Part shown: in pieces, positions 8,955-18,700 of the stretch | Numbering within the stretch: position 1 is the first letter of the stretch | Layout of the letters: every line of letters begins with the position of its first letter | Source: Kaiparowitsia implicata GSE-PSE-MK54-09C | GTDB lineage: Bacteria; Cyanobacteriota; Cyanobacteriia; Elainellales; Elainellaceae | Direction of reading: 5' to 3' | Assembly (NCBI GenBank): GCA_019359435.1 | Contig: JAHHHI010000080.1 | Location: 1-64,000, forward strand | DNA length: 64,000 nucleotides | Position numbers and translations under genes: made by a program | Notes under the pieces: generated by a model | What the model saw: the letters and a program-made list of their open reading frames with translations, nothing else | The model's database searches: none | What the model was told of the DNA's origin: nothing

Positions 8955-9710
8955 ATGCCAAAAGTGATTGCAATCCACTCCTATCGAGGAGGAACTGGCA
9001 AGTCTAATTTAACTGCTAATCTAGCCACCATGGTGGCCCAGCAGGGATACCGGGTGGGGGTGGTCGATACTGACCTGCCTTCGCCGGGGATTCACAATAT
9101 TTTTGGCCTAGAGCCAGAGATGATGACTAAAACCCTGAACAGCTACCTGTGGGGAGAGGCAGAGCTAGCCGATGCAGCCTATGACGTGAGCAAAAGCCTC
9201 GACATTGCCGGTGCTGGGCAGCTCTTTTTGGTGCCCTCTAGCTGCAAAGCCAACGACATTGCCCGCGTTCTCAAAGATGGCTACGATGTGCGGCTGCTCA
9301 ATGACGGCTTTCGGCAGCTGGTGAAAACCCTGGAGCTAGATTACTTGTTTATTGACACCCATCCAGGGTTGTCGAAAGAAACCTTTCTTACTATTGCTAT
9401 TTCTCACTGTTTATTGCTAATTGTGCGGCCTGACAAGCAAGACTACCAGGGCACCGCCGTCACCCTCGATGTGGCCCGCCAGCTTAATGTGCGCCATGTG
9501 CAGTTGGTCATCAATAAGGCTCTGTCGTCTGTAGAACCCCAAGCGCTACGCCAAAAGGTAGAAGAAACCTACAGCGTGCCAGTGGCGGGGCTGTTTCCTC
9601 TGTCTGAAGACATTGTGCAGTTGGCGAGCGAGGGAGTGTTTTGCGCCCGCTACCCCAAGCACCCAATTACCCAAGAGTTTCAGGCGGTGGCCCGCCGGAT
9701 TATGGAGTAG
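8955..9710 (+). CDS. ParA/MinD-type P-loop ATPase
   Basis: A 251-residue ATPase of the deviant Walker A class: YRGGTGKSNLTANLA near residue 10, switch I VVDTDLPSPGIH near 36, and Walker B FIDTHPGL near 132. It keeps both lysine positions expected only partly: the signature Lys is replaced by Arg (RGGTGKS). Such proteins dimerise on ATP and position cargo, form gradients on membrane or nucleoid, or act as regulators. It is an orphan, with no ParB or MinE nearby. The glutaminase start lies only 3-6 bp after its stop, so translation is probably coupled. No Shine-Dalgarno sequence is visible before the ATG. Confidence 0.85.
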   Translation: MPKVIAIHSYRGGTGKSNLTANLATMVAQQGYRVGVVDTDLPSPGIHNIFGLEPEMMTKTLNSYLWGEAELADAAYDVSKSLDIAGAGQLFLVPSSCKANDIARVLKDGYDVRLLNDGFRQLVKTLELDYLFIDTHPGLSKETFLTIAISHCLLLIVRPDKQDYQGTAVTLDVARQLNVRHVQLVINKALSSVEPQALRQKVEETYSVPVAGLFPLSEDIVQLASEGVFCARYPKHPITQEFQAVARRIME

Positions 9711-9713
9711 ACA

Positions 9714-10748
9714 GTGATGACCAATACCGGCGAGTTGAAAGCGTTTGCAGATTCGATTACGGCGGCGACCTCGCCCTTTCGCAACTACCTCAGCGACCTG
9801 CACCGCAAGTATTTGCCCCTGACCGACGGAGCCGTGGCTGACTACATTCCAGAGCTGGCCTTGGCTGACCCTAGCTGGTTTGGCGTTGCGGTTGCGACGG
9901 TCGATGGCCAGGTGTTTGATGTCGGTGACTGCGATCGCACCTTTACCATTCAGTCGATCTCTAAGGCGTTTGTCTATGGCTTAGCCCTCGAAGACAACGG
10001 GCGCGACTATGTGAACAGCAAAGTCGGCGTCGAGCCGACCGGGGAAGCGTTTAACGCCATTGTGCTGGATGAGACCACCAACCGGCCCTATAACCCGATG
10101 GTGAATGCCGGGGCGATCGCCACCGCCGACCTGATCAAGGGCAAAGACGGCACCGAACGCCTCAAGCGCATGCTGGATATGTTTCGTCGCTACACCGGAC
10201 GCGACCACGACATCAACGTGCCGGTGTTTCTGTCAGAAAAATCGACCGGCAATCGCAATCGGGCGATCGCTTACCTGATGCTCAACTTTGGCATGGTGGG
10301 CGATCGCATCGATGAAACCCTCGATCTCTACTTTCAGCAGTGCTCGATTTTGGTCAACGCCCGCGACCTCAGCCTGATGGCGGCGACCCTGGCCAACGGC
10401 GGCGTAAACCCCATAACGGGCGATCGCGCTCTCGATCAGCGCTACGTGCAGGATGTGGTCAGCATCATGCTCACCTGCGGCATGTACGACTCATCGGGCG
10501 ACTGGGCCTACCGGGTGGGCATGCCCGCCAAAAGCGGCGTCGGCGGCGGCATTACCGCCGTTTCCCCCGGCAAGCTGGGCATCGGCACCTTTTCGCCCCC
10601 CCTCGACGCCAAGGGCAACAGCCTGCGCGGCATTCAGGTCTGCCAGCAGCTCTCCCAAGAATTTGGCCTCCACCCTTTTAATGTGGCCGCTCCGCCCAAA
10701 GACCTCGCAACCTGGATCAAAGGTGGCGAGGGCCTCGATAGCTGGTAG
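9714..10748 (+). CDS. glsA: Glutaminase A
   Basis: A beta-lactamase-fold glutaminase that hydrolyses L-glutamine to glutamate and ammonia. The Ser-x-x-Lys catalytic pair is in [10 protein letters not shown] near residue 80, and the conserved NPMVNAGAI is near 124; [19 protein letters not shown] near 275 is also typical. At 344 residues it is slightly longer than the usual 305-330 and has no STAS or ankyrin addition. Start codons GTG (9714) and ATG (9717) are adjacent, immediately after the ParA stop. With the NtcA promoter this points to nitrogen-regulated glutamine turnover, and the neighbours suggest the enzyme may be localised or sensed. Confidence 0.9.
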   Translation: MMTNTGELKAFADSITAATSPFRNYLSDLHRKYLPLTDGAVADYIPELALADPSWFGVAVATVDGQVFDVGDCDRTFTIQSISKAFVYGLALEDNGRDYVNSKVGVEPTGEAFNAIVLDETTNRPYNPMVNAGAIATADLIKGKDGTERLKRMLDMFRRYTGRDHDINVPVFLSEKSTGNRNRAIAYLMLNFGMVGDRIDETLDLYFQQCSILVNARDLSLMAATLANGGVNPITGDRALDQRYVQDVVSIMLTCGMYDSSGDWAYRVGMPAKSGVGGGITAVSPGKLGIGTFSPPLDAKGNSLRGIQVCQQLSQEFGLHPFNVAAPPKDLATWIKGGEGLDSW

Positions 10749-10836
10749 GCCGGCTCAGACAGACGACCCGGAGTTTGTCAGCCCGAGATGGGGCTAGCCT
10801 TGTATTTCACCATTCTCACAGAGTTCCCAGCCCGTC

Positions 10837-12393
10837 ATGAAACGCTACCTGGCCCATTTCTTCCAGCTGTCTACAAATCGCCCCATTACCACCGTTGCCG
10901 TCGCTATTATCCTGACGCTGTCGCTCTTTCTGCCGCTGGGATGGAGCGCTTGGAGCGCCTACCAGACCTTTAACCGTGTCATCGTCAACGATTTTCGCTT
11001 GCAGTATCTGGTGGGCTCTATCATTCATCTCGATGAAGTGCTGACCATGTCGGCTCGAATGAATGCCGCTACGGGCGATACCCGTTGGGAAGATCGCTAC
11101 AGCCAATTTGAACCCCAGCTTGAGGCCGCCATTGAGGAAGCGATTCAGATTGCTCCAGAGGCCTATGAAGGAGAAGGGGCCACCCAAACGGATCTGGCCA
11201 ACCAAAAGCTGGTAGCGATGGAACAGCAATCTTTTGAACTGGTGCGCAGCGGGCAGCAGCTAGCAGCGTCAAAACTATTATTTAGTGCTGAGTATGAACA
11301 ACAGAAAGACATTTATGCCCAGGGCATTCAGCGGGGGCTAGAGGCCACTCAAACGCGCATTCAGGAAAACCGAAACAACTTTGCTCAGCAGTTGATTTTG
11401 GCCAGTGCGATCGCGGTTCTCAGTTTGCTGATGCTGCTGCCGATCTGGCGGGTGGTTTTGCAGGTTTTGCAGCGCTACCTGGAAGCTCGAAACATTGCAG
11501 AACATGCCCTCAGCGCTGCCAAAGATCAGCTAGCAGCGGTACTCGATGCGGTACCAGGCCCAGTTTCCTGGATTGACTCGGGGGGCGTTTACATTGGCGT
11601 CAACCGCCACTTCGCCAATAGCTGGAGCATGTCCCAAGGAGCTTTCATTGGCAAAACGGTCAATTCCCTCAATGGCAATACCCACCTAGCCACGTTTCTC
11701 CAGGAGTTTATCAACAGCCCCCAGGAAGCCGACGCGCGCACCATTGAGGTAAAGGTAAAGGGCATACCGCGATACTATTTGGTTGCTGTCCAAAAATATC
11801 AGCAGGGCATGGCAGTTGTCTCCGTCGGCATTGACATTACCGAGCGCAAGCGGGCTGAAGAAGCGCTTCGCATTGCCGAAGAAAACTATCGCAGTATCTT
11901 TGAAAATGCCTTAGAAGGCATTTTTCAGTCTTCACCCCAGGGCTACTTTATCAACGTCAACCCCACCCTGGCTAGAATCTACGGCTACGCTTCTCCTCAA
12001 GAGATGATCGACAGCATTACCGATATCTCTAGTCAGCTCTACGTTGATGCCGATCGCCGGACTGAATTTATTAGGGCAATCGAACAACAGGGCACGGTCA
12101 AAGACTTTGAGTATCGCTGCCACTGCAAAGACGGCACCATCATCTGGACTCAGATTGATGCTCGTGTCGTCAGAGACGATAGCGGCAATGTGCTTTATTA
12201 CGAAGGCATTGTGCAAGACATCACCGAGCGTAAGCAGCGAGAAGAACAGCTCAGGCGGCAGCTAGAAGAATTGCAAATCGAAATCGACCACAAACAGCGA
12301 GAGGCAGAAGTCGCCACACTGACGAGCAGCAATTACTTTAAAGAAATACAGCAGGAGATGACAACCATTAATCTAGACGAATTTTGGAGATGA
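10837..12393 (+). CDS. Membrane-bound double-PAS sensor without an output domain
   Basis: A 518-residue protein. A first membrane helix (about residues 17-37) and a second (about 186-206, ASAIAVLSLLMLLPIW) bracket a mostly helical external sensor. Two PAS domains follow at about 230-335 and 345-465, each ending in the PAC-like DITERK motif. The last 50 residues form a charged coiled coil (LEELQIEIDHKQREAEV) and a short tail with SNYFKEIQQEM. There is no kinase, GGDEF or cyclase domain, so output must be protein-protein. I recall similar tails on proteins encoded beside ParA genes in cyanobacteria, which would make the ATPase the partner; this is inference. It starts 88 bp after glsA. Confidence 0.75.
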   Translation: MKRYLAHFFQLSTNRPITTVAVAIILTLSLFLPLGWSAWSAYQTFNRVIVNDFRLQYLVGSIIHLDEVLTMSARMNAATGDTRWEDRYSQFEPQLEAAIEEAIQIAPEAYEGEGATQTDLANQKLVAMEQQSFELVRSGQQLAASKLLFSAEYEQQKDIYAQGIQRGLEATQTRIQENRNNFAQQLILASAIAVLSLLMLLPIWRVVLQVLQRYLEARNIAEHALSAAKDQLAAVLDAVPGPVSWIDSGGVYIGVNRHFANSWSMSQGAFIGKTVNSLNGNTHLATFLQEFINSPQEADARTIEVKVKGIPRYYLVAVQKYQQGMAVVSVGIDITERKRAEEALRIAEENYRSIFENALEGIFQSSPQGYFINVNPTLARIYGYASPQEMIDSITDISSQLYVDADRRTEFIRAIEQQGTVKDFEYRCHCKDGTIIWTQIDARVVRDDSGNVLYYEGIVQDITERKQREEQLRRQLEELQIEIDHKQREAEVATLTSSNYFKEIQQEMTTINLDEFWR

Positions 12394-12578
12394 GATTTGA
12401 CATCTCACGAGGGCTGTGCAGTGAACTAATGAACAATGAACCGAAAAATCTGTAGAGGTTCAGTAGATCGAAAACAGGCTTTCCTGTGGTCATTCAGCCC
12501 TTACCCAAAAGCCCTCTCCCGCCCTGGGCTACTGCTTATACACATCTCAGCTATGACTCAATGACCAGCCTTCAAAGT

Positions 12579-13735
12579 AAGGCTGATTCACTGTGATGAG
12601 ATAGAAATTAAGCTATAGAGACACCCCTTAAACGCTGGTGTCGCGATGAATCTCATTGAAGCTTTACAGACCGTCCCCGATTATCGTAGTGCTCGCGGGA
12701 AACGCCACCCGTTGTGGATTCTGTTGGTGTTCATTGTGATGGGGAACTTGGCTGGTTATCACGGCGATCGCCCGTTGGGGGAGTTTGCCACCCGCTACGG
12801 TTGGCAGATAGCTCACCGATTACAGATTGAGATCAACGCGGTACCGTCTTTTTCGACGTTCCGTCGAGCGCATCTCGGGCTTAACTTTACGGCATTGAGC
12901 GATGCCTTTGCTCAATGGATGCATCAGCCTATCGCAGTGGATGAGGAGATGGATGCCATTGACGGGAAGCGGATTCGGCAACCGCTTGTGGATGACGAGG
13001 GCAAAACCCGCTTTGTGGGCCTCGTCAGCATCTTTGCTCATACCCAAGGAATCACGGTCGATTTAGCCCCGCTGACCACCGCCGACAACAGCGAGTCGAA
13101 GGGGGTGCAATACCTGCTGGAGACCCTTCAACTCACGGGCGTAGTCTTCAGCTTGGATGCCCTTCATGCCCAAAAAAACGCTGTCGCTCATTGTTGAGCG
13201 GGGCAATGACTATCTGGTGGCGCTCAAAGAGAATCAGGGAAAGCTGTATCCTCAAATTGAGGATCTCATTCACTATCGCCCACCTCAACAAACGGCAACA
13301 ACGCCCGTAGAGTACCAGCATGGCCGCCATGAACAGCGTTGGGTCACCGCGTATTCAGCCGACGGGATTGATCCTCAACGCTGGCGTGGAGCGAAAACCA
13401 TTCTCTGTGTTGAACGACGGCGATGCACTCCCAACAAATGTTCCATCCATCAGAGTTACTATCTCAGTTCAATCGCCACCACTGCCACCTTGTGGAACGA
13501 CATGGTGCGCGGGCATTGGAGCATTGAGAATCGATTGCACTGGCCGAAAGATGTGGTCCTACACGAAGATGAGACCTATGGCCGAGACTCCAACGCCCTA
13601 CTCAATGCCTCGCTATTTCGAACCATTACTATCAATGTGCTCCGGCTCAATGGATTTCATTCGCTGACGTCCGCTCTACGAACGCTTGCCAACCAAGTTG
13701 ACCAGATTTTTCACCTCTTACATTGAATTAGCCTT
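12579..13735 (+). mobile_element. ISAs1-family insertion sequence
   Basis: Terminal inverted repeats AAGGCTGATTCACTGTGA (left) and AAGGCTAATTCAATGTAA (right, read inward) bound a 1157-bp element containing a split transposase. No matching 8-10-bp flanking duplication is seen, and the right end abuts a truncated IS5-type element, so a deletion followed or accompanied insertion. Confidence 0.8.
12646..13726 (+). pseudogene. ISAs1-family transposase, frameshifted at a run of seven A
   Basis: The first frame (12646-13197) carries the ISAs1 N-terminus, PDYRSARGKRHPLW, and the middle part with AIDGKRIRQP. At LDALHAQK (about 13172-13180, CCCAAAAAAACG) homology leaves this frame and continues in the +1 frame as KTLSLIVERGNDYLVALKENQ up to RGHWSIENRLHW and the end at 13726. 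ISAs1 elements usually encode one continuous DDE transposase, so this is most likely an indel in the A-run. Polymerase slippage on seven A could still make some full-length protein. Confidence 0.75.
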
Positions 13736-14200
13736 GGCTTGGCAACATCAAAGCCGTAGACCTCCCCCTTTTTTCCGTCGTCTTCACCGACTGCGAATCA
13801 ATCATGCCCGCTGTTGATTGTGGCTGCTTGCCCATGGCTTGGCGCAGTTGAATTCGTAAAACATCGTGGATCTGTTGCCAGATGCCCAGTTTCTGCCACA
13901 GCCTCAGGTAGCCATACACCGTTTGCCAAGCTGGAAAATCGCCCGGTAGTGCCCGCCAAGTGCAGCCTTCTCGCTGCACATAAAAAATCGCATCCACGAC
14001 GTCTCGCAGTCGGACATCTCGAGGATGACCCACGGTAGATTTAGCAGGCAGTAACGGTTCAATCAGTTGCCATTCTGCATCATTTAGGTCACTTAGATAG
14101 GCCTTACGCATCGTCTTGATTCAAGGACAATCACACTTCTATCCTCGCTCCAGCATTAATTGAACTTCCATCAACTTAATACTTCTTTAAAAACAGGCTC
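13736..14200 (-). mobile_element. IS5-family (IS427-like) element, truncated
   Basis: The minus-strand frame from 14111 begins MRKAYLSDLNDAEWQLIEPLLP, the usual start of IS427-group transposases, with GMIDSQSVKTTEKRG further on (first catalytic Asp in IDSQ). In the A6G5 run at about 13774-13784 the homology changes frame to EVYGFDVAK; such A/G runs are known programmed frameshift sites in this group. The rest of the gene is missing at the ISAs1 boundary. The left terminal repeat GAGCCTGTTTTTAAAG is at 14185-14200. Confidence 0.75.
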
Positions 14201-14221
14201 TTAGACTTTGTTTCTTAGAAA

Positions 14222-14275
14222 ATCGGGCTAAGCTCAAACCCTTGATGCACTGTGCGCGTTGCACACAGCGCACAG
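14222..14275. repeat. Decayed family 2 repeat fragment
   Basis: CGGGCTAAGCTCAAACCCTT followed by GATGCACTGTGCGCG and a GC palindrome matches the terminal segment and second hairpin of family 2 (compare 30940-30990 reversed). The other terminus is absent. Confidence 0.5.
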
Positions 14276-14303
14276 GCTTGGCGCAATGCACGCCATTCTT
14301 TCT

Positions 14304-15335
14304 TTATCTGCCTTCGAGCTGTAGCCGCTGTTCTACCTCACCGTGCGCCTTGAGCAGGGCCGTCAGCTTACGCCGCATGATAATGCCGGGCTGATCAGAG
14401 GGCATATGCTGCTCAGCGCTGACATCGAGCGGAGTGTCCCAATTGGTGGTTTCTAGCACTGCCTTATCTTCTCCCGTGACCTGACGGTCAAACGCAATAA
14501 TGTCGGCTGCTTTGGCGTCGGCTTCGGTGTCGTTGCGAATGCAAAACTGCACTATCTGAGAGGTGCGATCGCTCACCGGCGTAGCTGCCGTAAAGATCAA
14601 ATGCATCAAGCCATTGGGGTAGGTAATCTTTAACGTGCGGCTAAACGGCATGTACCACGTTGACACCACATGACGCAGCGTCATCTCGTCGTCCAAATTG
14701 AGGTTTTTGCGCTGACTGGGCGGATTCACAACCGGAATGGTCGCTCGAAACTGAAGCCCATACTCTAGGGGGCTCAGCTCCGCAGTTACCGGCTCAGGCT
14801 GTTGCTGATTGCCAAAAGACTCGGCATGGACAAAGCTAAAATGCGCATTGTCGAAGGAATTCTCCATGAGGCGCAGGCCACTGCACTGCCACGGTTCATA
14901 AAACTGAGGGATGAGTCGATGGGCTGCATCCTCTGCTTCAGCAATATAGGGAATCGGCAGCAGCGGCTCTGGATCGAGGCACACCCACCCATAGCCATAG
15001 CGCTCCGCACACTTATAAGATGGCACCTGATAGCTAGCGGGAATACGCTGGCTAGGTTCAAACTGGGGCACATCCACACAGGTGCCGTCTCGGTCATAGG
15101 CCCAGCCGTGATACGGGCAGCGAACACAGCCGTTGCGGATGATCCCGTTAGAAAGCTGAGCCGAGCGGTGGCAGCACTGATCTGCGACGGCAGCGGGATG
15201 TCCGTCGGCATCGAGCCAGAGCGCTAGGGCTTGCCCCAATAGCTGAAACGGTTGGGGGCGATCGCTCGATAACTGATCCATCGGCATCACGGGATACCAA
15301 AAACGCTTAAGAACGGGTTGTTGGGTGACAAGCAT
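14304..15335 (-). CDS. Rieske non-heme iron oxygenase
   Basis: A 343-residue ring-hydroxylating-type oxygenase alpha subunit. The Rieske 2Fe-2S ligands are in CCHRSAQLSNG (near residue 54) and CVRCPYHGW (near 73). The mononuclear iron site is NSFDNAHFSFVHAESFG near 158-174, with the D-x2-H-x4-H spacing of the family. The C-terminal half is a helix-grip domain. The protein resembles the cyanobacterial and plastid group (PaO/vanillate demethylase-like), whose substrates range from aromatics to pigments and sterols, so no substrate is assigned. Electrons would come from ferredoxin. It stands alone. Confidence 0.85.
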   Translation of the reverse strand: MLVTQQPVLKRFWYPVMPMDQLSSDRPQPFQLLGQALALWLDADGHPAAVADQCCHRSAQLSNGIIRNGCVRCPYHGWAYDRDGTCVDVPQFEPSQRIPASYQVPSYKCAERYGYGWVCLDPEPLLPIPYIAEAEDAAHRLIPQFYEPWQCSGLRLMENSFDNAHFSFVHAESFGNQQQPEPVTAELSPLEYGLQFRATIPVVNPPSQRKNLNLDDEMTLRHVVSTWYMPFSRTLKITYPNGLMHLIFTAATPVSDRTSQIVQFCIRNDTEADAKAADIIAFDRQVTGEDKAVLETTNWDTPLDVSAEQHMPSDQPGIIMRRKLTALLKAHGEVEQRLQLEGR

Positions 15336-15657
15336 CAGCAGTGTTCTCTAGAGTATGGGTTGTCGAGTAGCCAGCATTTGGAATTCCCCAATGATGGGGA
15401 TCGAATAATGAGAAGCGAACAATTGGGACGATTTCTCCGATATGGATTTCTCCGATATGGATGGGTGGATTTGCACTTTCCAGCGTGGCAGGACGAGCGA
15501 TCGCCCACTGTATCCACCGTTATCGATCCACAATTCTTAAATTCGCAATGTTGCAGAAGGAACTGGCGCGGCCAGTTAGTGCGGCCAGTGGGTACAGTTT
15601 GATAGAAGACCCATGATTTGAGAAGCAGGCTGTTTCAGCGCAGCGCAGAAACAACGC
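15336..15657. other. Intergenic region with small repeats
   Basis: No gene is seen. GATTTCTCCGATATG is repeated in tandem near 15428-15458. An imperfect hairpin TGTTTC...GAAACA lies at 15631-15653. Confidence 0.5.
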
Positions 15658-15694
15658 AAAACCGTTCTGCTCGCATCGCGAGCAGAACGGTTTT
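15658..15694. terminator. Bidirectional intrinsic terminator
   Basis: AAAACCGTTCTGCTCGC and its exact complement enclose an ATC loop: a 17-bp stem with four A on one side and four T on the other. It lies about 95 bp downstream of the kinase/cyclase gene and should stop its transcript before the Rieske gene. A decayed relative of this stretch is at about 27668-27700. Confidence 0.85.
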
Positions 15695-15788
15695 AGGCAG
15701 GATTTGGTTTTAGGTAAAGGATGCCACACGCCCATGAGTCCCAATTGCCGCTTTGAGCGCGACCCAATGGCTCACCACCGAGTTGGCA

Positions 15789-18700
15789 CTAATCTGGGTG
15801 AATTTGAAACGTGAGCACCGTTTCATCCACGCCTTTGAGTTCGAGCGGGCTGAACTTGGTGATCGTATCTTGGTCGAGATAGTCGGCCACGGCAGCAGAG
15901 ACCAAAATGGTGTTGGCTTCTGCCACTTCTTGAATGCGGGCTGCAATATTGACGCTGGGGCCAATCGCGGTGTAATCGGCTCGCTCTTTGCCTCCAAACA
16001 TGCCCACGACCGCCGTACCCTGGTGGATGCCACAGCGGAATTTAACGCGGTAGTCTTCTGTAATGATGCCCCGCCCAATCCAGCGCTCGTTGAGGATGTG
16101 CAGGGTGCGATACATTTGCCGTGCGGCGGCGATCGCCCGACGCACTTGCTCATTTGGGCTGATCTCTTCTGGCGCACCAAAGATTGCCAGAATCGCGTCG
16201 CCCATGAACTTATCCACCGTGCCACCATGTTCAAAAATGGCGTGGGTCATCTCTGTTAGGTATTCATTGAGAAGTTCTGCCACCCGGCGCGATCGCAGCG
16301 TGTTAGACAGTTGCGTAAACCCAATGATGTCGCTGAATAAAATCGTGATCATCTTGGGTTCAGGGCGCAGATCCAGCGAGAGATCACCCTGAGCCGCCTT
16401 TTCTACGAGCTGCGGTGGCAAAAACCGCCCCAGCACAGACTCAGTGAGATACACATTGAGCTCCGCCACTCGCCGCTCACTCGCCTTCAGCGCCAGCAAG
16501 TTACGCACTTCGGCCAATAGCTCGCGCGCATTAAACGGCTTTGATAGATAGCCATCTGCCCCTTGTTCCACACCTTCTAACCGAGTTTCTTCATCGGCCT
16601 TTGCGGTGACTAGCACAATCGGCGTGCCCCGTAGCGCCTCCTGATGACGAATCATGCGAATCATTTCTAAGCCAGACACCATCGGCATCATCAAATCCGT
16701 GACCACCAAGTGGGGCCGATGGGTTTGCACCAGATGGAAGCCCTCAGCCCCGTTACGGGCCGTTAGCACTTGGTAGCCTGCCTGCTGCAAAATGCTGGCA
16801 ATATAGGCTCGCATGTCGGTGTTGTCGTCTACGACTAGGAGCGTGGTGGTATCTGCCGCAGCGCCCGTTTTAGCAGAGGCCGCTGGATTTGATGAAGCGT
16901 TGCCTGCATGGGCGATCGCCCCCTGTTGCTCTACCAATGCAGGGGGCTGCTCCGAGTCATCCCCAGCTTCTACATCAGCCAGTTCTACGGTGGCGCGGCT
17001 CTGTTCTACCTCTGTGGGCACTTCAATCACCTGCTCAGCCGGCAGATGAGCGATGCCCGTTTGCAGCCAGATGGTAAACGTCGTGCCGTTGCCATAGTCC
17101 GACTCGACTGAAACCTTGCCGCCGTGCATATCCACGAGTTCCTTCACCAGCGCTAGCCCGAGACCACTGCCCTCATAGCTGCGGTTGGTAGAGCCATCAG
17201 CCTGCCGGAACCGCTCAAACAGATGCGGAATTTGGTCTTTGCGAATGCCAATGCCGGTATCTGTTACTTTGATCTGACAGTGATCGCCTGCTGGCGTGAC
17301 GGTGACAGTAATCGTGCCACCCGCCGGGGTAAACTTCATCGCGTTCGACAGCAGGTTATAGAGCACCTTGTCGAACTTCTCCCCATCAAGATAAACAGAG
17401 GGGCACGGATCAATGCGGGTATTCAGCGCAATTTGCTTGCGATCGCAATAGGCGCGGAAGGATTCCACCACCATCAAGACAAACTCTTGCAGGTTGCAGG
17501 GGCGGAAGGTGGGCTGCATCCGCCCGGCATCTAGCCGCTGCAAGTCTAACAGTTGGTTCACCAAGCGCAACAGCCGCCGCGAGTTGCGCAGGGCAATGAC
17601 GGATTGGTCATGACTGAGCCCCTGCTGCTGTGTGACCGCCGACTCTAGCGGGCCAATGGTGAGGGTCAGCGGCGTACGAAACTCATGGGATACATTCTGA
17701 AAAAACTCAGTTTTTTGCCGATCAAGTTCCAAGAGCTGTTCTGCTTGCTGCCGCATTTTTTGATAGAGCCGCGACTGCTGCACGGCGATCGCCGCTTGAG
17801 ACGCCACCGCCTGCGCCAGATCGATTTCCTCGGGTTGCCACTGGCGCGGTCGATGCACCTGCCGGAGCGAAATGCTGCCGATGATCTTGCCATCCGAGAG
17901 GAGCGGCACCACCAGCAGTGACCGAGCGGGCGATCGCAGCGGCAAATCCGGCACATTCAGATCAGGGTGCTGCAATACATCCTCAATCACCACCGGGGTC
18001 TGGGTTTCCATCAACCGTTGCAGCACGGGATTGCCTTCAATCGGCACCAGTGACTGGGGCAGTTGCCGATTGGGTTGGCTGTCGTCCCACAGCGTATTAA
18101 TCGACTGTTGCAGAGAGGTATCAAGCAAATCTCCCCAGGATTCTGTCCCATCTTCTAGGGGATTTGAAACAGGAAATTGCAGAGCCATCGGAGCCATCGG
18201 AGCAAACGAACCGCTCGATTCAGCAAACCCGACTGAATTCTCTGGGTCTCCGGGCTGTCGCAGATGGCTGGTGTCATGCAGTCCCACACACTGCACATAT
18301 TCATCATCTTCCGTCCAGAGTGACAGAGCACAACCATCCACATGCAGCGCCCGCCCCAACTGCTCGGTAATCGCCGCAAATATTTCTTGCGGGTCAAGGC
18401 TAGAGCGAATTGCCGTGGTGATGGTGTTGACTAACCCCTCGCGCCGCGCCAGCGCCCGCACCTGTTCGTAGGATTGCGCCTGCGCCAGCGTCAAGGCAGC
18501 CTGATCCGCCACCATGATCACCAGCTGCACTTCATCGCCCTGCCAGGAGCGGTTAGCGTCAAACTGATGCAGCGCCAAGACTGCAATCAACTCCTGTCGA
18601 CACAGCAGCGGCACGACTAAGCTAGAGCGAATCCGCGCTTGCTGAAACGCAGCCAAGCTAGCCGGTTGATCCAGCAAGCGGTCATCATGCTGAGCGTCTT

